A stretch of DNA of 46,260 nucleotides from a virus: positions 1 through 46,260 of the IMG/VR virus record IMGVR_UViG_3300020129_000546, one strand, 5' to 3'. Positions 32,833 to 40,083 of this stretch are shown here, piece after piece. The position numbers were made by a program, and so were the translations under genes. The notes beneath the pieces were generated by a model. It had not been told where the DNA came from. It saw only the letters and a list, made by a program, of their open reading frames with translations, and searched no databases. How positions within the stretch are numbered: the stretch's first letter is position 1; every line of letters starts with the position of its first letter.

Positions 32833-33288
32833 CTACAGCTCCTCCAGTCGAATCCACAGGTGGGGCGGGGTGTCGGCTCCGGTGAGCTGGTTGAACGCGT
32901 ACAGCACCATGTACGGCTCACGGTGCATCACGACCTGCTTGTCGTTCCAGAACGCGAAGCCCTGGAGCGCGTCCCACACCGCCTTCTCAATGTTGTCCAG
33001 GTCGCCGTCGCGACCCTGGGGCCAGCCGGCCTGGCCCAGGCGCCGGCGCCGCAGGCTGATCGACGCCGGGCACGGCACGTGCGCGATCAGCGAGGCTGCC
33101 AGCACCACTCCCTTCGGGAACATCACCTCCTCACCGAACTCCGCGATGTACGCCTCGCGGATGAAGACGCGGTACACGACGTCGCGCGGGTGCGGGTACG
33201 TCCGGTGGATCGCACCCTTCACCGTGTGCCGAGCCCGGCGCTGCGGCTCCGGCTTCGCCCACACGGTCAGCTCCATCGTGCGCTTCAC
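32833..33288 (-). CDS. rusA-like: RusA-like Holliday junction resolvase, 151 aa
   Basis: RusA cuts four-way junctions before packaging. The protein shows GDLDN (Asp96, Asp98), Lys102, then VWDALQGFAFWNDKQVV with Asp116, matching the PDLDN, K, DAL and DDxQ catalytic pattern of RusA. Length is a little above the usual 120 residues. GTG 33288 overlaps the upstream TGA. It acts with the RecB-like nuclease and SNF2 helicase of the same strand in recombination and branch removal. Confidence 0.85.
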   Translation of the reverse strand: MKRTMELTVWAKPEPQRRARHTVKGAIHRTYPHPRDVVYRVFIREAYIAEFGEEVMFPKGVVLAASLIAHVPCPASISLRRRRLGQAGWPQGRDGDLDNIEKAVWDALQGFAFWNDKQVVMHREPYMVLYAFNQLTGADTPPHLWIRLEEL

Positions 33289-33458
33289 GGCTGGTAGGTG
33301 ACCGCGGCGTAGACCAGGAGCACGATCACGATCGCGAGCGCCACGGCGGCCACCACCATCACCGCGTCGAGCCGGTCGGCGCCGCGCTGGCGGTTGCGGC
33401 CACAGAGCGGGCACGGCCGCCCGCCCGGGCACGTGCAGCCGTCCATGAAGCGCCTCAC
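33285..33458 (-). CDS. Zinc-motif membrane protein, 57 aa
   Basis: GTG 33458 overlaps the previous TGA, with GGGAG just upstream. C-x-C and C-x2-C (DGCTCPGGRPCPLCGRNRQ) are followed by a hydrophobic helix at about 33-52 (AVMVVAAVALAIVIVLLVY). It is probably anchored to the membrane with the zinc head in the cytoplasm. Function unknown. Confidence 0.58.
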   Translation of the reverse strand: MRRFMDGCTCPGGRPCPLCGRNRQRGADRLDAVMVVAAVALAIVIVLLVYAAVTYQP

Positions 33459-33910
33459 TGCTCCCGCCTCGCGAGCACGCCGCGGAGCAGGTTCAGGTAC
33501 CCCTCGGCGCCCAGCGCCAGCTCGATGCGGTCGCCGAGGCAGCCCATGACCGAGAGCAGGGCCTGGAGCCGGTGCTCCGGAGGCACCCGGGCGTAGTTGA
33601 ACTCGACCTCGCCGGCGCCCTCGTGGTCGGCGCGGAAGGTCGTGACCAGCTCCAGGTCGCGGAGCAGCCGCTGGGGCAGGCCCGACTTCAGCGGGAAGCG
33701 CTCGACGCTGGGATTGACCTCGCGCTCCTCGCGGTTCCACTGCTCGTACAGCGCCTCGCCGCGGCGCTCCTCCGGCTCGGCCAGCTTCGCCAGCGCCGGC
33801 CGCAGCACCGCGAGCCAGCGGCGCACGTGAGCACCGGCCCCGTCGTCGCCCGGCCACACGCCGCGGTTCACCACGTCGTCCATCTCGCGCAGCACGTCGC
33901 TCACATCCAC
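33455..33910 (-). CDS. Hypothetical protein, 151 aa
   Basis: The start is GTG 33910 with GGAGGG about nine bases upstream. The protein is charged and helical (MDVSDVLREMDDVVNRG; PALAKLAEPEERRGEALYEQ). No motif is recognised. It overlaps the 33-aa gene by ten bases and the next gene by four. Confidence 0.65.
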   Translation of the reverse strand: MDVSDVLREMDDVVNRGVWPGDDGAGAHVRRWLAVLRPALAKLAEPEERRGEALYEQWNREEREVNPSVERFPLKSGLPQRLLRDLELVTTFRADHEGAGEVEFNYARVPPEHRLQALLSVMGCLGDRIELALGAEGYLNLLRGVLARREQ

Positions 33911-34002
33911 GGGAACTTACCCTCCGTCACGAGCACGGCCCAGGCGAGGATTGCGAGCGCGACGGTTACCAGGCGCCACAGGAACCCGGCGTTCTTCTCC
34001 AT
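33901..34002 (-). CDS. Single-span membrane micro-protein, 33 aa
   Basis: The frame MEKNAGFLWRLVTVALAILA continues to VTEGKFPWM. It has one hydrophobic helix and clean high-GC third positions, unlike the frame of the longer overlapping gene here. The start ATG 34002 has only a weak ribosome site. Confidence 0.55.
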   Translation of the reverse strand: MEKNAGFLWRLVTVALAILAWAVLVTEGKFPWM

Positions 34003-34378
34003 CCACCGCCACCGTCTTGAGATCCGGAAGCACATCCGCCTTCGTCGGCTCCACGCCATCGCTCTCCTCCAGGGGGCAGCGATGCGGCTTCCAGAGCGGG
34101 GCGCCGGTACGCAGCTTGTCGTTCGAGCGGACCATGGCCACTTCCCACTGGCCCAGCTCGAAGTCGATGTAGCAGATGTAGAGCTTGTACGGGAGCTGCT
34201 GGCGCCACCGCTTGTACGCCGCCTCGGACAGGGACTCGTCGGCCGGGGTCTCGTCCAACGGCGACCACGGCACCGGCTCGAACAGCGCCAGGTTCTTGTA
34301 CGACGCCCGACCGTAGACCATGATGCAGGTCGCGTGGCAGCGCGGGCAGCGCGCCAGGTAGTCGCCCAGGCTGGGCAC
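33917..34378 (-). CDS. Hypothetical protein with CxxCH motif, 153 aa
   Basis: GTG 34378 overlaps the previous TAG with GGGGAG upstream. It starts VPSLGDYLARCPRCHATCIM, with C-x2-C-H-x2-C, and has an aromatic core (KLYICYIDFELGQWEVAMV). The last 29 residues run antisense-like to the micro-protein frame and look poor, so a frameshift or natural overlap is possible. Function unknown. Confidence 0.55.
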   Translation of the reverse strand: MPSLGDYLARCPRCHATCIMVYGRASYKNLALFEPVPWSPLDETPADESLSEAAYKRWRQQLPYKLYICYIDFELGQWEVAMVRSNDKLRTGAPLWKPHRCPLEESDGVEPTKADVLPDLKTVAVDGEERRVPVAPGNRRARNPRLGRARDGG

Positions 34379-34620
34379 TACGGCTCCCCGCGCCGCCGCA
34401 TGATGTCGGCCAGGATCGCCTCCACGCGCTGGTCCTCGAACAGCTCCTCCATCACGTCGTGGGTCACGACCGGCGCGTCCTTCTGCGAGCGGCACAGCGT
34501 CACCGGCCTGCCCCCGGCCGCCGGCTTCCAGCGCAGCGACCACGACCGGTCGGTGCCGTTCTTGTACCTGCTGAACAGCAGCCTGCTACCGGTCTGCGTG
34601 CTCGTCTCCTGCGTTTCCAT
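34378..34620 (-). CDS. Hypothetical protein, 80 aa
   Basis: ATG 34620 follows GGAGGAG at a good distance; the longer upstream extension lies inside the next gene and is rejected. The product is basic with a central Trp-containing strand (RYKNGTDRSWSLRWKPAAGG) and an acidic C-terminal helix (HDVMEELFEDQRVEAILADI). No family is recognised. Confidence 0.6.
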   Translation of the reverse strand: METQETSTQTGSRLLFSRYKNGTDRSWSLRWKPAAGGRPVTLCRSQKDAPVVTHDVMEELFEDQRVEAILADIMRRRGEP

Positions 34621-34816
34621 CGGACTCCTCCACATACAGCGTATCGACCAGCTCCCGCGACAGCACGTAGCTGTAGAACGGGAACTGGACGTACAGGTCT
34701 CCAGGCGCGAACGGCAGCTCGCGACCCTGGATGTCACGGGGGCGGTCGCCCGCCTCCAGCTCGCGCATCGACACCGGCGTGGTGATGCGCGGGTGGTAGC
34801 GCCGGGCCGGCTTCAC
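34586..34816 (-). CDS. Hypothetical protein, 76 aa
   Basis: GTG 34816 overlaps the upstream TGA, with GGAGG close by. The protein is charged with an aromatic centre (GDLYVQFPFYSYVLSRELVD). It overlaps the next gene by 35 bp. Function unknown. Confidence 0.58.
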   Translation of the reverse strand: MKPARRYHPRITTPVSMRELEAGDRPRDIQGRELPFAPGDLYVQFPFYSYVLSRELVDTLYVEESDGNAGDEHADR

Positions 34817-35028
34817 AGCCTCCAGAGCCCTTCCCAGTGCCGCCGGTCGTACCAGCTCCAGATCGGCACCGCCACCACCTTCAGGACGACGTAGACGCCG
34901 GTGCCGGTGAGCACGTAGCCCAGGCCGTGAGCGCCCTCCCAGGCCCACATCGCGCCCGCGAACGCGCCCACGAAGAACGCCACGTCGCCCCAGCTCGGCG
35001 TCGTCAGCGTGCGCAGCAGCTTCTTCAT
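34813..35028 (-). CDS. Membrane protein, 71 aa
   Basis: ATG 35028 is chosen because it overlaps the TGA of the zinc-ribbon gene (ATGA). A start ten codons upstream would overlap more. Two hydrophobic segments (VAFFVGAFAGAMWAWEGA; YVLTGTGVYVVLKVVAVPIW) suggest a two-helix membrane protein. It could exclude other phages or modify the envelope, but nothing proves this. Confidence 0.6.
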   Translation of the reverse strand: MKKLLRTLTTPSWGDVAFFVGAFAGAMWAWEGAHGLGYVLTGTGVYVVLKVVAVPIWSWYDRRHWEGLWRL

Positions 35029-35126
35029 GCCGGCTTGGTCGCCTGGCACTTGATGCACCGCTTCTGCACCGTCTTCAGTGTCTTCGGGTCCACCTCATCG
35101 ACCCAGTCGTGGTCGCACTCAGGCAC
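35025..35126 (-). CDS. Zinc-ribbon micro-protein, 33 aa
   Basis: GTG 35126 gives a small protein with ECDHDW and RCIKCQATKPA (C-x-H and C-x2-C), a minimal zinc site. It overlaps the nuclease stop by eight bases and the next ATG by four, so it is in the operon. Function unknown. Confidence 0.55.
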   Translation of the reverse strand: MPECDHDWVDEVDPKTLKTVQKRCIKCQATKPA

Positions 35127-36174
35127 CTCGCCGTCTCCGCAGGCGCACGACCTTGCCGGTGTCCTCGTCGGGCAGGGGCTCGGTCAGGCGCGTCATGCCG
35201 GTCTGCTTGAAGCGCTCCCACTGCTCGTGCTCGGTGCAGCCGATGGTCTCGAAGTTGCCCAGCCGGCTGAAGTTGCAGTACGAGCAGGGGTAACTGTCCC
35301 ACGCCGACTCCTTGTACGGAGCCGGGATCTCGCCGCTGATGCGGGCCGCGTCGGCGTCCTGGACGAGCTGCCGCGCGACCTCCTCGGGGATCGTGCGCAT
35401 GCTGTCGTGCCACGGCAGCTCGATCACGTCGAGGTAGGGATCGGCGCCGTGCTTCGCCCCGGTGAAGTTGCCCTCCATGGTCCCGACCAGCAGGTACGAG
35501 CGGCTGATCGGCCAGCCCATCTTGCGACCGATGTACATCTCGGTCACCATCTGCGCGCGGTAGTTCTCCAGGGCCTCCTTCGGCCCCATGCGCTTGATCC
35601 GCTCGCACTTGCTGATCCGCGGGCACTTGATCTGTACCAGCGCCAGCTCGTTGTCGTGGTCCGGGTCCAGGACCATGACGTCCGGGTGGCCGGCGAAGAC
35701 CATGCCGTTTTCCAGCTCGTCGGCGCGGCTGCCGTCCGGGTTGTACGAGCCCCGGGCCTTGGTCATGCGCACCCACATCGAGAGCAGCGGGTCGTCGCCC
35801 TGGTAGCGCCACCGGAACAGCAGCGTGGGGGCATGACCCGCGACTGTGGTCCCCAGCACGTGCTTCAGGGCGGCCACCGCGATGCCCTCGAAGTTGAAGC
35901 CGCGCAGCATGTTGATCTTGCTGTTGGGGTCCGGGAAGCCCTGGCGCACGCCCATGTGCTTCAGGCCCGGCTGGGGGTCATGGCCCAGGAACTTCTTCAG
36001 GCGGGCCAGCCGGCATTCGAGCCCGACCAGGCTGGGGCTGACCACGCCCGTCTCCCACTCGCCCTCAGCGCTGTTGTGCTGGATCTGGAGCTTCAGCAGC
36101 TCGGGAACGTCCAGCTCGCGCAGGCCGTCGAGCAGGGCCTGCTCCAGGAAGTGCCGTCGTGCTCTCTTGGTCAT
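35119..36174 (-). CDS. Cas4/RecB-family PD-(D/E)XK nuclease, 351 aa
   Basis: ATG 36174 follows GAGGAG. The nuclease core shows FEGIAVA (Glu97), AGHPDVMVLD (Asp165) and LALVQIKCPR (Gln181, Lys183), the D, [EQ]xK signature of RecB-type exonucleases. Cys54, Cys297, Cys300 and Cys313 are placed as in Cas4/AddB iron-sulphur nucleases. It probably trims DNA ends in recombination or replication. The Gln in place of Glu is seen in part of the family. It works near RusA and the SNF2 helicase. Confidence 0.8.
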   Translation of the reverse strand: MTKRARRHFLEQALLDGLRELDVPELLKLQIQHNSAEGEWETGVVSPSLVGLECRLARLKKFLGHDPQPGLKHMGVRQGFPDPNSKINMLRGFNFEGIAVAALKHVLGTTVAGHAPTLLFRWRYQGDDPLLSMWVRMTKARGSYNPDGSRADELENGMVFAGHPDVMVLDPDHDNELALVQIKCPRISKCERIKRMGPKEALENYRAQMVTEMYIGRKMGWPISRSYLLVGTMEGNFTGAKHGADPYLDVIELPWHDSMRTIPEEVARQLVQDADAARISGEIPAPYKESAWDSYPCSYCNFSRLGNFETIGCTEHEQWERFKQTGMTRLTEPLPDEDTGKVVRLRRRRGA

Positions 36175-36195
36175 CGCTCCTCGTACTGATGGGAA

Positions 36196-36220
36196 GGGGC
36201 CGGGCGCTGTGCCCGGCCCC
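36196..36220 (-). terminator. GC-rich hairpin terminator candidate
   Basis: GGGGCCGGGC pairs with GCCCGGCCCC (ten pairs) around GCTGT. It lies between the 33-aa Cys-rich gene and the nuclease gene. There is no U tract, so it may be partial termination or an RNA-stability hairpin. Confidence 0.55.
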
Positions 36221-36239
36221 CGAAGGTTCCCCGTTGACG

Positions 36240-36341
36240 TCAGTCGGTCTCGCCGTCGCTCGCGCAGAGCGTGCCGCCGCAGTGCTGCGGGGGGTTCCCC
36301 TTGCAGCCGGCGCAGTTGCAGTGGCAGCCGCCCTCGATCAC
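36240..36341 (-). CDS. Cys-rich micro-protein, 33 aa
   Basis: GTG 36341 overlaps the previous TGA. Six Cys in 33 residues (GGCHCNCAGCKGNPPQHCGG then LC) form a dense metal-binding candidate. Coupling to the Acb2-like gene suggests they are made together. Function unknown. Confidence 0.55.
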   Translation of the reverse strand: MIEGGCHCNCAGCKGNPPQHCGGTLCASDGETD

Positions 36342-36595
36342 GACGACACCTGGTCGTGCAGCTCGGGGTTGCGCGCGATGGCGCTGTGGCTGTGGAAGCC
36401 CACCTCCTCCAGCTTGGTGAAGGCGAGCGCCTTCTCGCGGCCGTCCGGCAGCAGCTCGTTGAGGTCGTGCGCCAGGTCCAGCAGGAGCGCGCGCACGTCC
36501 TGGTGGCGCTCGATCGCCTGGCCGGACGGCGCCACGTAGCCGAACCGGCGCCGGATCTCCCCCTCGCTGAACTGCCGCTCCTGCTGGTTCTGCAT
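36338..36595 (-). CDS. acb2-like: Acb2-like cyclic-nucleotide sponge (anti-CBASS candidate), 85 aa
   Basis: Acb2 proteins (DUF7681-type) bind cyclic oligonucleotides and block CBASS and related defences. Residues 18-76 follow the family pattern: FGYVAPSGQAIERHQDVRA, a helix with DLNELLPDGREKALAFTKLE, then IARN. The SREK..AxTKLEEA..IAR block is the most typical part. Usual family length is 70-100 aa, which fits. GGGGTGAGG stands before ATG 36595. It is small, early and beside other accessory genes. The call is by motif recall and needs a structure or profile test. Confidence 0.7.
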   Translation of the reverse strand: MQNQQERQFSEGEIRRRFGYVAPSGQAIERHQDVRALLLDLAHDLNELLPDGREKALAFTKLEEVGFHSHSAIARNPELHDQVSS

Positions 36596-36597
36596 CC

Positions 36598-38085
36598 TCA
36601 CCCCTTCCTGATGTTGTGCGCCTGGAGCGGCAGCGTGGCGCCGCTGGTCGGGCACTCGTGGACGATGCCGAACGCGCCCCCGCCGCTCGGGAACGCCCGG
36701 GCGGTCACGACCACGCCGCAGCCCGGGCACGGCTCGATGCTGTCGCCGATGTCGTTGGGCTCGTACACGTGCTCGCTGGCCGCCTGCTGCCCGCGGGCGG
36801 CTTGGTCGGGCGGCATCCACGCCGCCTTGTCCTGGGGGCGCACCGGCGCGTCGGCCGGACGCTTGTCGCTGTCCTGGTGGTGCGCGCCCTCCGGCACCTC
36901 GGCCTCGCGGACCCGGCGCTGGCGCACGTGCTCGGCGCCGCTGGGGGTCACGGCCCCCTCGCGCACCGCGGGGTTGGGGCTCGTCCTGGACGCGTTGTCC
37001 TGGGGCGCCCCCTCGGCCGGCTCGCCCTCGTACGGGCTGCCGCCCGCGTTCCGGCCGGTGTGCTCCATCCAGACCCGCAGCGCGATGCTGTACGCGTCCC
37101 GGTAGCGGGGCTTGATCTTGCCCCGGCCGGGCGGGTAGTCATCGATGCCGTGGTCCGAGAGCCACACCTTGATGGCCGGGAACGCCGTGCCCTCGGGCAG
37201 GTCGTACTCCTCGGCCAGCTCCGTCTCGGTGTACGGGTCGCCCCCGACGACCTCGGAGACCAGCTTCAGGTCGGCGGCGCTGACGACGTCGCCTGCCAGC
37301 GCGGGAGCGGGGGCCGTGCCCTCGCCACTCTCAGCCCCGCTGGCGCCCGCGAAACCCCCCGAACTCGCGGTCGATCCGCTCGCGCGACCAGCCGAACGTC
37401 CGGAGCCACTCGTCGGAGCGGCCGCGGAGCCACCGTTCGACCGGGTCCTGCCGCCCCTGCCCCGCGCCGGGGGGTCGGGCTCGTTCTCCGGCTCCGGCTC
37501 GGCCGCCGCCTGCTGGCGCTGCCGGCCGCCCTGCTGCTGGCGCCCGCCCCGGGCCGGGGCCTGGCGGCCGGACGGCCTGCGCGGCTCGTCGTTCTCCTCG
37601 GGCGCCGTCTCGGTGCCCTCGCTGAGGATCGGGCGCTCGTTCTCCTCGTCCCACTCGCACAGGTCGGTGTACTTGCCGCCCTTGCCGCCGGGGACCCGGA
37701 TCTTGACCAGCACCGCGGCGCCGATCTCGTCCGTGGCGGCGTCGCCCAGCTCGTCCAGCGTGTCGGCGAGCTGGTTCATCAGCGGGTCGCGGCTCTGGTG
37801 GTACGCGAGCCCGATCCGGCCCGCCTCCAGCATCACCGGCCGACCGCGGTCGTCCTGCGCGGCCCCGGGCAGCAGGTCGCCCTCGTACCAGGGGATGATG
37901 TCGAGAATCCAGCGCGGGCGCGGGGTGCCGTTGTACTGGTTCTCGTCGTCGGCCTCGATGTTGGTGATGCCGAACACCACCTCGCGGGCGACCATGGCGT
38001 CGATGTCGAGCCACGACCCCCCGCCGCCGAACTTCGGCTTGTCCGCACCCGTCTCCTGACGGGCCTTGGTCAGAAACCCTGGCAT
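36598..38085 (-). CDS. Probable ssDNA-binding-like protein with zinc C-terminus, 495 aa
   Basis: GGAGG lies ten bases before ATG 38085. Residues 1-155 form a beta-rich domain (WLDIDAMVAREVVFGITNIE; RPRWILDIIPWYEG; LVKIRVPGGKGGKYTDLCEW) that could be an OB-like fold. Residues about 160-260 are low complexity. A further ordered domain follows (LKLVSEVVGGDPYTETELAE) and the C-terminus has CPGCG and HECPTSG, a zinc-finger pattern. It stands first in its sub-operon behind its own promoter. A role in DNA binding or recombination is only inference. Confidence 0.5.
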   Translation of the reverse strand: MPGFLTKARQETGADKPKFGGGGSWLDIDAMVAREVVFGITNIEADDENQYNGTPRPRWILDIIPWYEGDLLPGAAQDDRGRPVMLEAGRIGLAYHQSRDPLMNQLADTLDELGDAATDEIGAAVLVKIRVPGGKGGKYTDLCEWDEENERPILSEGTETAPEENDEPRRPSGRQAPARGGRQQQGGRQRQQAAAEPEPENEPDPPARGRGGRTRSNGGSAAAPTSGSGRSAGRASGSTASSGGFAGASGAESGEGTAPAPALAGDVVSAADLKLVSEVVGGDPYTETELAEEYDLPEGTAFPAIKVWLSDHGIDDYPPGRGKIKPRYRDAYSIALRVWMEHTGRNAGGSPYEGEPAEGAPQDNASRTSPNPAVREGAVTPSGAEHVRQRRVREAEVPEGAHHQDSDKRPADAPVRPQDKAAWMPPDQAARGQQAASEHVYEPNDIGDSIEPCPGCGVVVTARAFPSGGGAFGIVHECPTSGATLPLQAHNIRKG

Positions 38086-38119
38086 ACGCGTCGATCCTCC
38101 GTACTATGTGGTTGATACT

Positions 38120-38177
38120 CGGCGAGGGGCCGGGCGGGCTGGCGCCTCGGTTCTACGCTTCATACGACCCCTCGCCG
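38120..38177 (-). promoter_or_regulatory. Long leader hairpin upstream of the 495-aa gene
   Basis: On the minus strand CGGCGAGGGG pairs with CCCCTCGCCG (ten pairs) around a 38-base loop. It lies between the promoter at 38186 and the ribosome site for ATG 38085, so it can affect transcript stability or attenuate transcription. Confidence 0.5.
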
Positions 38178-38180
38178 AAG

Positions 38181-38208
38181 ATACTAGCACAAGCAGACGC
38201 TCGTCTGC
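38181..38208 (-). promoter_or_regulatory. Promoter with palindromic operator
   Basis: Minus strand: TGCTAGTAT is an extended -10 (38189-38181). Directly upstream lies the 16-bp palindrome GCAGACG-AG-CGTCTGC (38208-38193). The core GACGAGCGTCTGCT recurs at the promoter near 43980, so one regulator may act at both. Confidence 0.6.
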
Positions 38209-38528
38209 TAGCCCTCCAGCAGCTTGTACCAGGCTGGAGGCTCCTGGCGTACCGGCCTCGGCTCCGGCTCCTCGTTCCGGATGCCGTTGATCGCGGTCAG
38301 GTCCAGGCGCTGGAACACCGGCGACCCGTGCTCGGGGCGCCAGATGCCGGGACCGCGACCGGCCCCCACCTCGAAGTGGGTGTCCGTGCGCTCGCAGCCG
38401 GGCGCCCAGCACGTGCCCATGCTGATCGGATGCAGCTCGACGCGGTCCATCGAACCCGGCGGCACCACGATCCCGTCCGCTCGCTCCTCCCAGCCGTCGC
38501 CGTACAGCGCTCGCCGCAGGTCGTACAT
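38208..38528 (-). CDS. Hypothetical protein, 106 aa
   Basis: GGAGG precedes ATG 38528, which overlaps the previous TGA. It shows GTCWAPGCERTDTHF (C-x4-C and His), with Pro/Trp-rich ends (RQEPPAWYKLLEG). Its stop overlaps the edge of the palindromic operator. Function unknown. Confidence 0.6.
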   Translation of the reverse strand: MYDLRRALYGDGWEERADGIVVPPGSMDRVELHPISMGTCWAPGCERTDTHFEVGAGRGPGIWRPEHGSPVFQRLDLTAINGIRNEEPEPRPVRQEPPAWYKLLEG

Positions 38529-38659
38529 CAGAACGGCCTCCTTCCCGACCACGCCTGGCGCCAGGTCGGCTTCCAGACCCGGCCATCGGTGTAGGTCAGC
38601 GTCATGTTGAGCGCGCGAAGCAGCAGCCGGAGCCACCGCGGGGCGGACTCCCAGGTCAT
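38528..38659 (-). CDS. Small Trp/Arg-rich protein, 43 aa
   Basis: GGAGGTGCG precedes ATG 38659, which overlaps the helicase stop, and its TGA overlaps the next ATG. The peptide (MTWESAPRWLRLLLRALNMT then more Trp/Arg) is amphipathic. It lies directly behind the helicase. No family is recognised. Confidence 0.55.
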   Translation of the reverse strand: MTWESAPRWLRLLLRALNMTLTYTDGRVWKPTWRQAWSGRRPF

Positions 38660-40083
38660 CGCACCTCCTCCAGGAACCTTCCGCCGGCCTCGCGGCCGAC
38701 GTCGCGGCCAGCAGTATAGAACCTTTCGATGTCGTCGCCCCGGTGCAGTCGGTGCCGCCAGATCGTGGCGTCCACGCTGCCCCGGATGAGCAGGTAGGCG
38801 TGGCGCAGGGTCTTGGCCTTCTGATTCGGCCCGCGGCCCCGAGCCTCGGCCTGGTAGTGGAGCGCGGCGTCGCGCCGGGGCTCCCCGTACAGGAACCAGC
38901 GGGCGGCCGAGAGATCGATGCCCAAGCCCGCCGACTGGAGGTTGCCGACCAGCAGCGGGAGCTTGCCGGCGGCGAAGTCGTGGCGAATCTGGTCGCGCTC
39001 GCGGACGCTGGTATCGCCGGTGATGACCGGGCAGTTCAGCACCCTGGCCAGGCCCTCGGTGTAGGCGCGGTGCCAGCCGAAGATGACCACCGGCTCGTGG
39101 TGCTCGACCAGCGGACGGTCGGGCCGCTCGACGTACGCCAGCTCACCAGCGCGGAGCTGGGCCAGGTACGCCTGCGTCAGCCTGATCTTGGCCGGCACCA
39201 GGGCCTGCTGCTCGGCGTCCAGGATGCTGTCGGGGAGGTCGTCGTCCGGCCATGCGGCGTCGCCCTCGCCCACCCACACCGGGAAGCGGTCGGGCAGCGC
39301 GATGGCGCGGACGTCCTCCTCGCGCAGGGCGAGCACGTTGGGCAGCTTCGCCCACAGCTCGCCCTCGTTCTTGATGCCGGTGTACGAGAGCCCGGTCTGC
39401 GCGAACGGGTTGGGCACGGCGTGGCAGTACCGGCAGGCGAAGCAGCGACCGCAGGCCGCGTTCTTGCGGTCCTTGGCCCAGGGCGCCTTGAAGCACGCCT
39501 TCTTCATGAAGAAGAACGGGTTGTTGGTGCTGCCGAAGGGTCGAAGCTGCCAGTAGATGTCCAGCGCGCTGTTCACGTACCAGGTTCCAGACAGCTCCCA
39601 CACTCGATCGGTGCCCTTGGCCAGCGCGTCGAAGGCGATGTACCGCTGGGTCTGCCCGGTGGCGCAGCGCAGGTAGACGTGGCTCTCGTCGGCCACCAGG
39701 TTGAACTGCTCGACCTCCAGGTGCTCCTGGAACCAGCCCAGCCAGTAGGGCAGGATCTCGGGGTTGATGAGGTACACCCGGGGCAGCCAGTCGGGCCAGC
39801 CGCTGGGGTCCGGCACCAGCCGTCGCGTGGACTCCTTGGTGCCGTAGCAGCGGACGAAGCGGAGGCCGAGGCTCATGGCCTCGGCCTCCTCCGGCCACAC
39901 ACCGAGCGCGGTGCTGGGGCCGACCACGACCAGGTCGCGGGCGCGGCCCGCGTTGACCTGGTTGTTGTGGGCGTGGAGCGTGGTCCGGGTCTTGCCCGTC
40001 CGCATCTCCCAGTTCAGGACGCCGCTGGTCCGCTCCAGCATCTCGGCGCCCCGGGGCTGCCACGGGAACAGCGTGTACGCCAC
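38656..40083 (-). CDS. SNF2/SF2-family DNA helicase with Cys cluster, 475 aa
   Basis: GTG 40083 overlaps the previous TAG. SF2 motifs are clear: motif I EMRTGKT (26-32), motif II ADESH (131-135), LSGTW (165-169, motif III) and the C-terminal half with ITGDTSVRERDQ, SAGLGIDLSAA and QAEARGRG. Between them is CGRCFACRYC (211-220) with Cys197 nearby, an unusual inserted metal cluster. It probably translocates on DNA in replication or recombination. It is coupled to the TOPRIM protein, suggesting a shared pathway. Confidence 0.85.
   Translation of the reverse strand: MAYTLFPWQPRGAEMLERTSGVLNWEMRTGKTRTTLHAHNNQVNAGRARDLVVVGPSTALGVWPEEAEAMSLGLRFVRCYGTKESTRRLVPDPSGWPDWLPRVYLINPEILPYWLGWFQEHLEVEQFNLVADESHVYLRCATGQTQRYIAFDALAKGTDRVWELSGTWYVNSALDIYWQLRPFGSTNNPFFFMKKACFKAPWAKDRKNAACGRCFACRYCHAVPNPFAQTGLSYTGIKNEGELWAKLPNVLALREEDVRAIALPDRFPVWVGEGDAAWPDDDLPDSILDAEQQALVPAKIRLTQAYLAQLRAGELAYVERPDRPLVEHHEPVVIFGWHRAYTEGLARVLNCPVITGDTSVRERDQIRHDFAAGKLPLLVGNLQSAGLGIDLSAARWFLYGEPRRDAALHYQAEARGRGPNQKAKTLRHAYLLIRGSVDATIWRHRLHRGDDIERFYTAGRDVGREAGGRFLEEVR

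Noticed and set aside
31934-33301. 455-codon open frame on the plus strand
   Set aside because: Opposite to RusA and several coupled minus-strand genes; composition and lack of motifs mark it as shadow.
36616-38115. 499-codon plus-strand open frame
   Set aside because: Antisense to the low-complexity 495-aa gene, which has a clear ribosome site and zinc motif.
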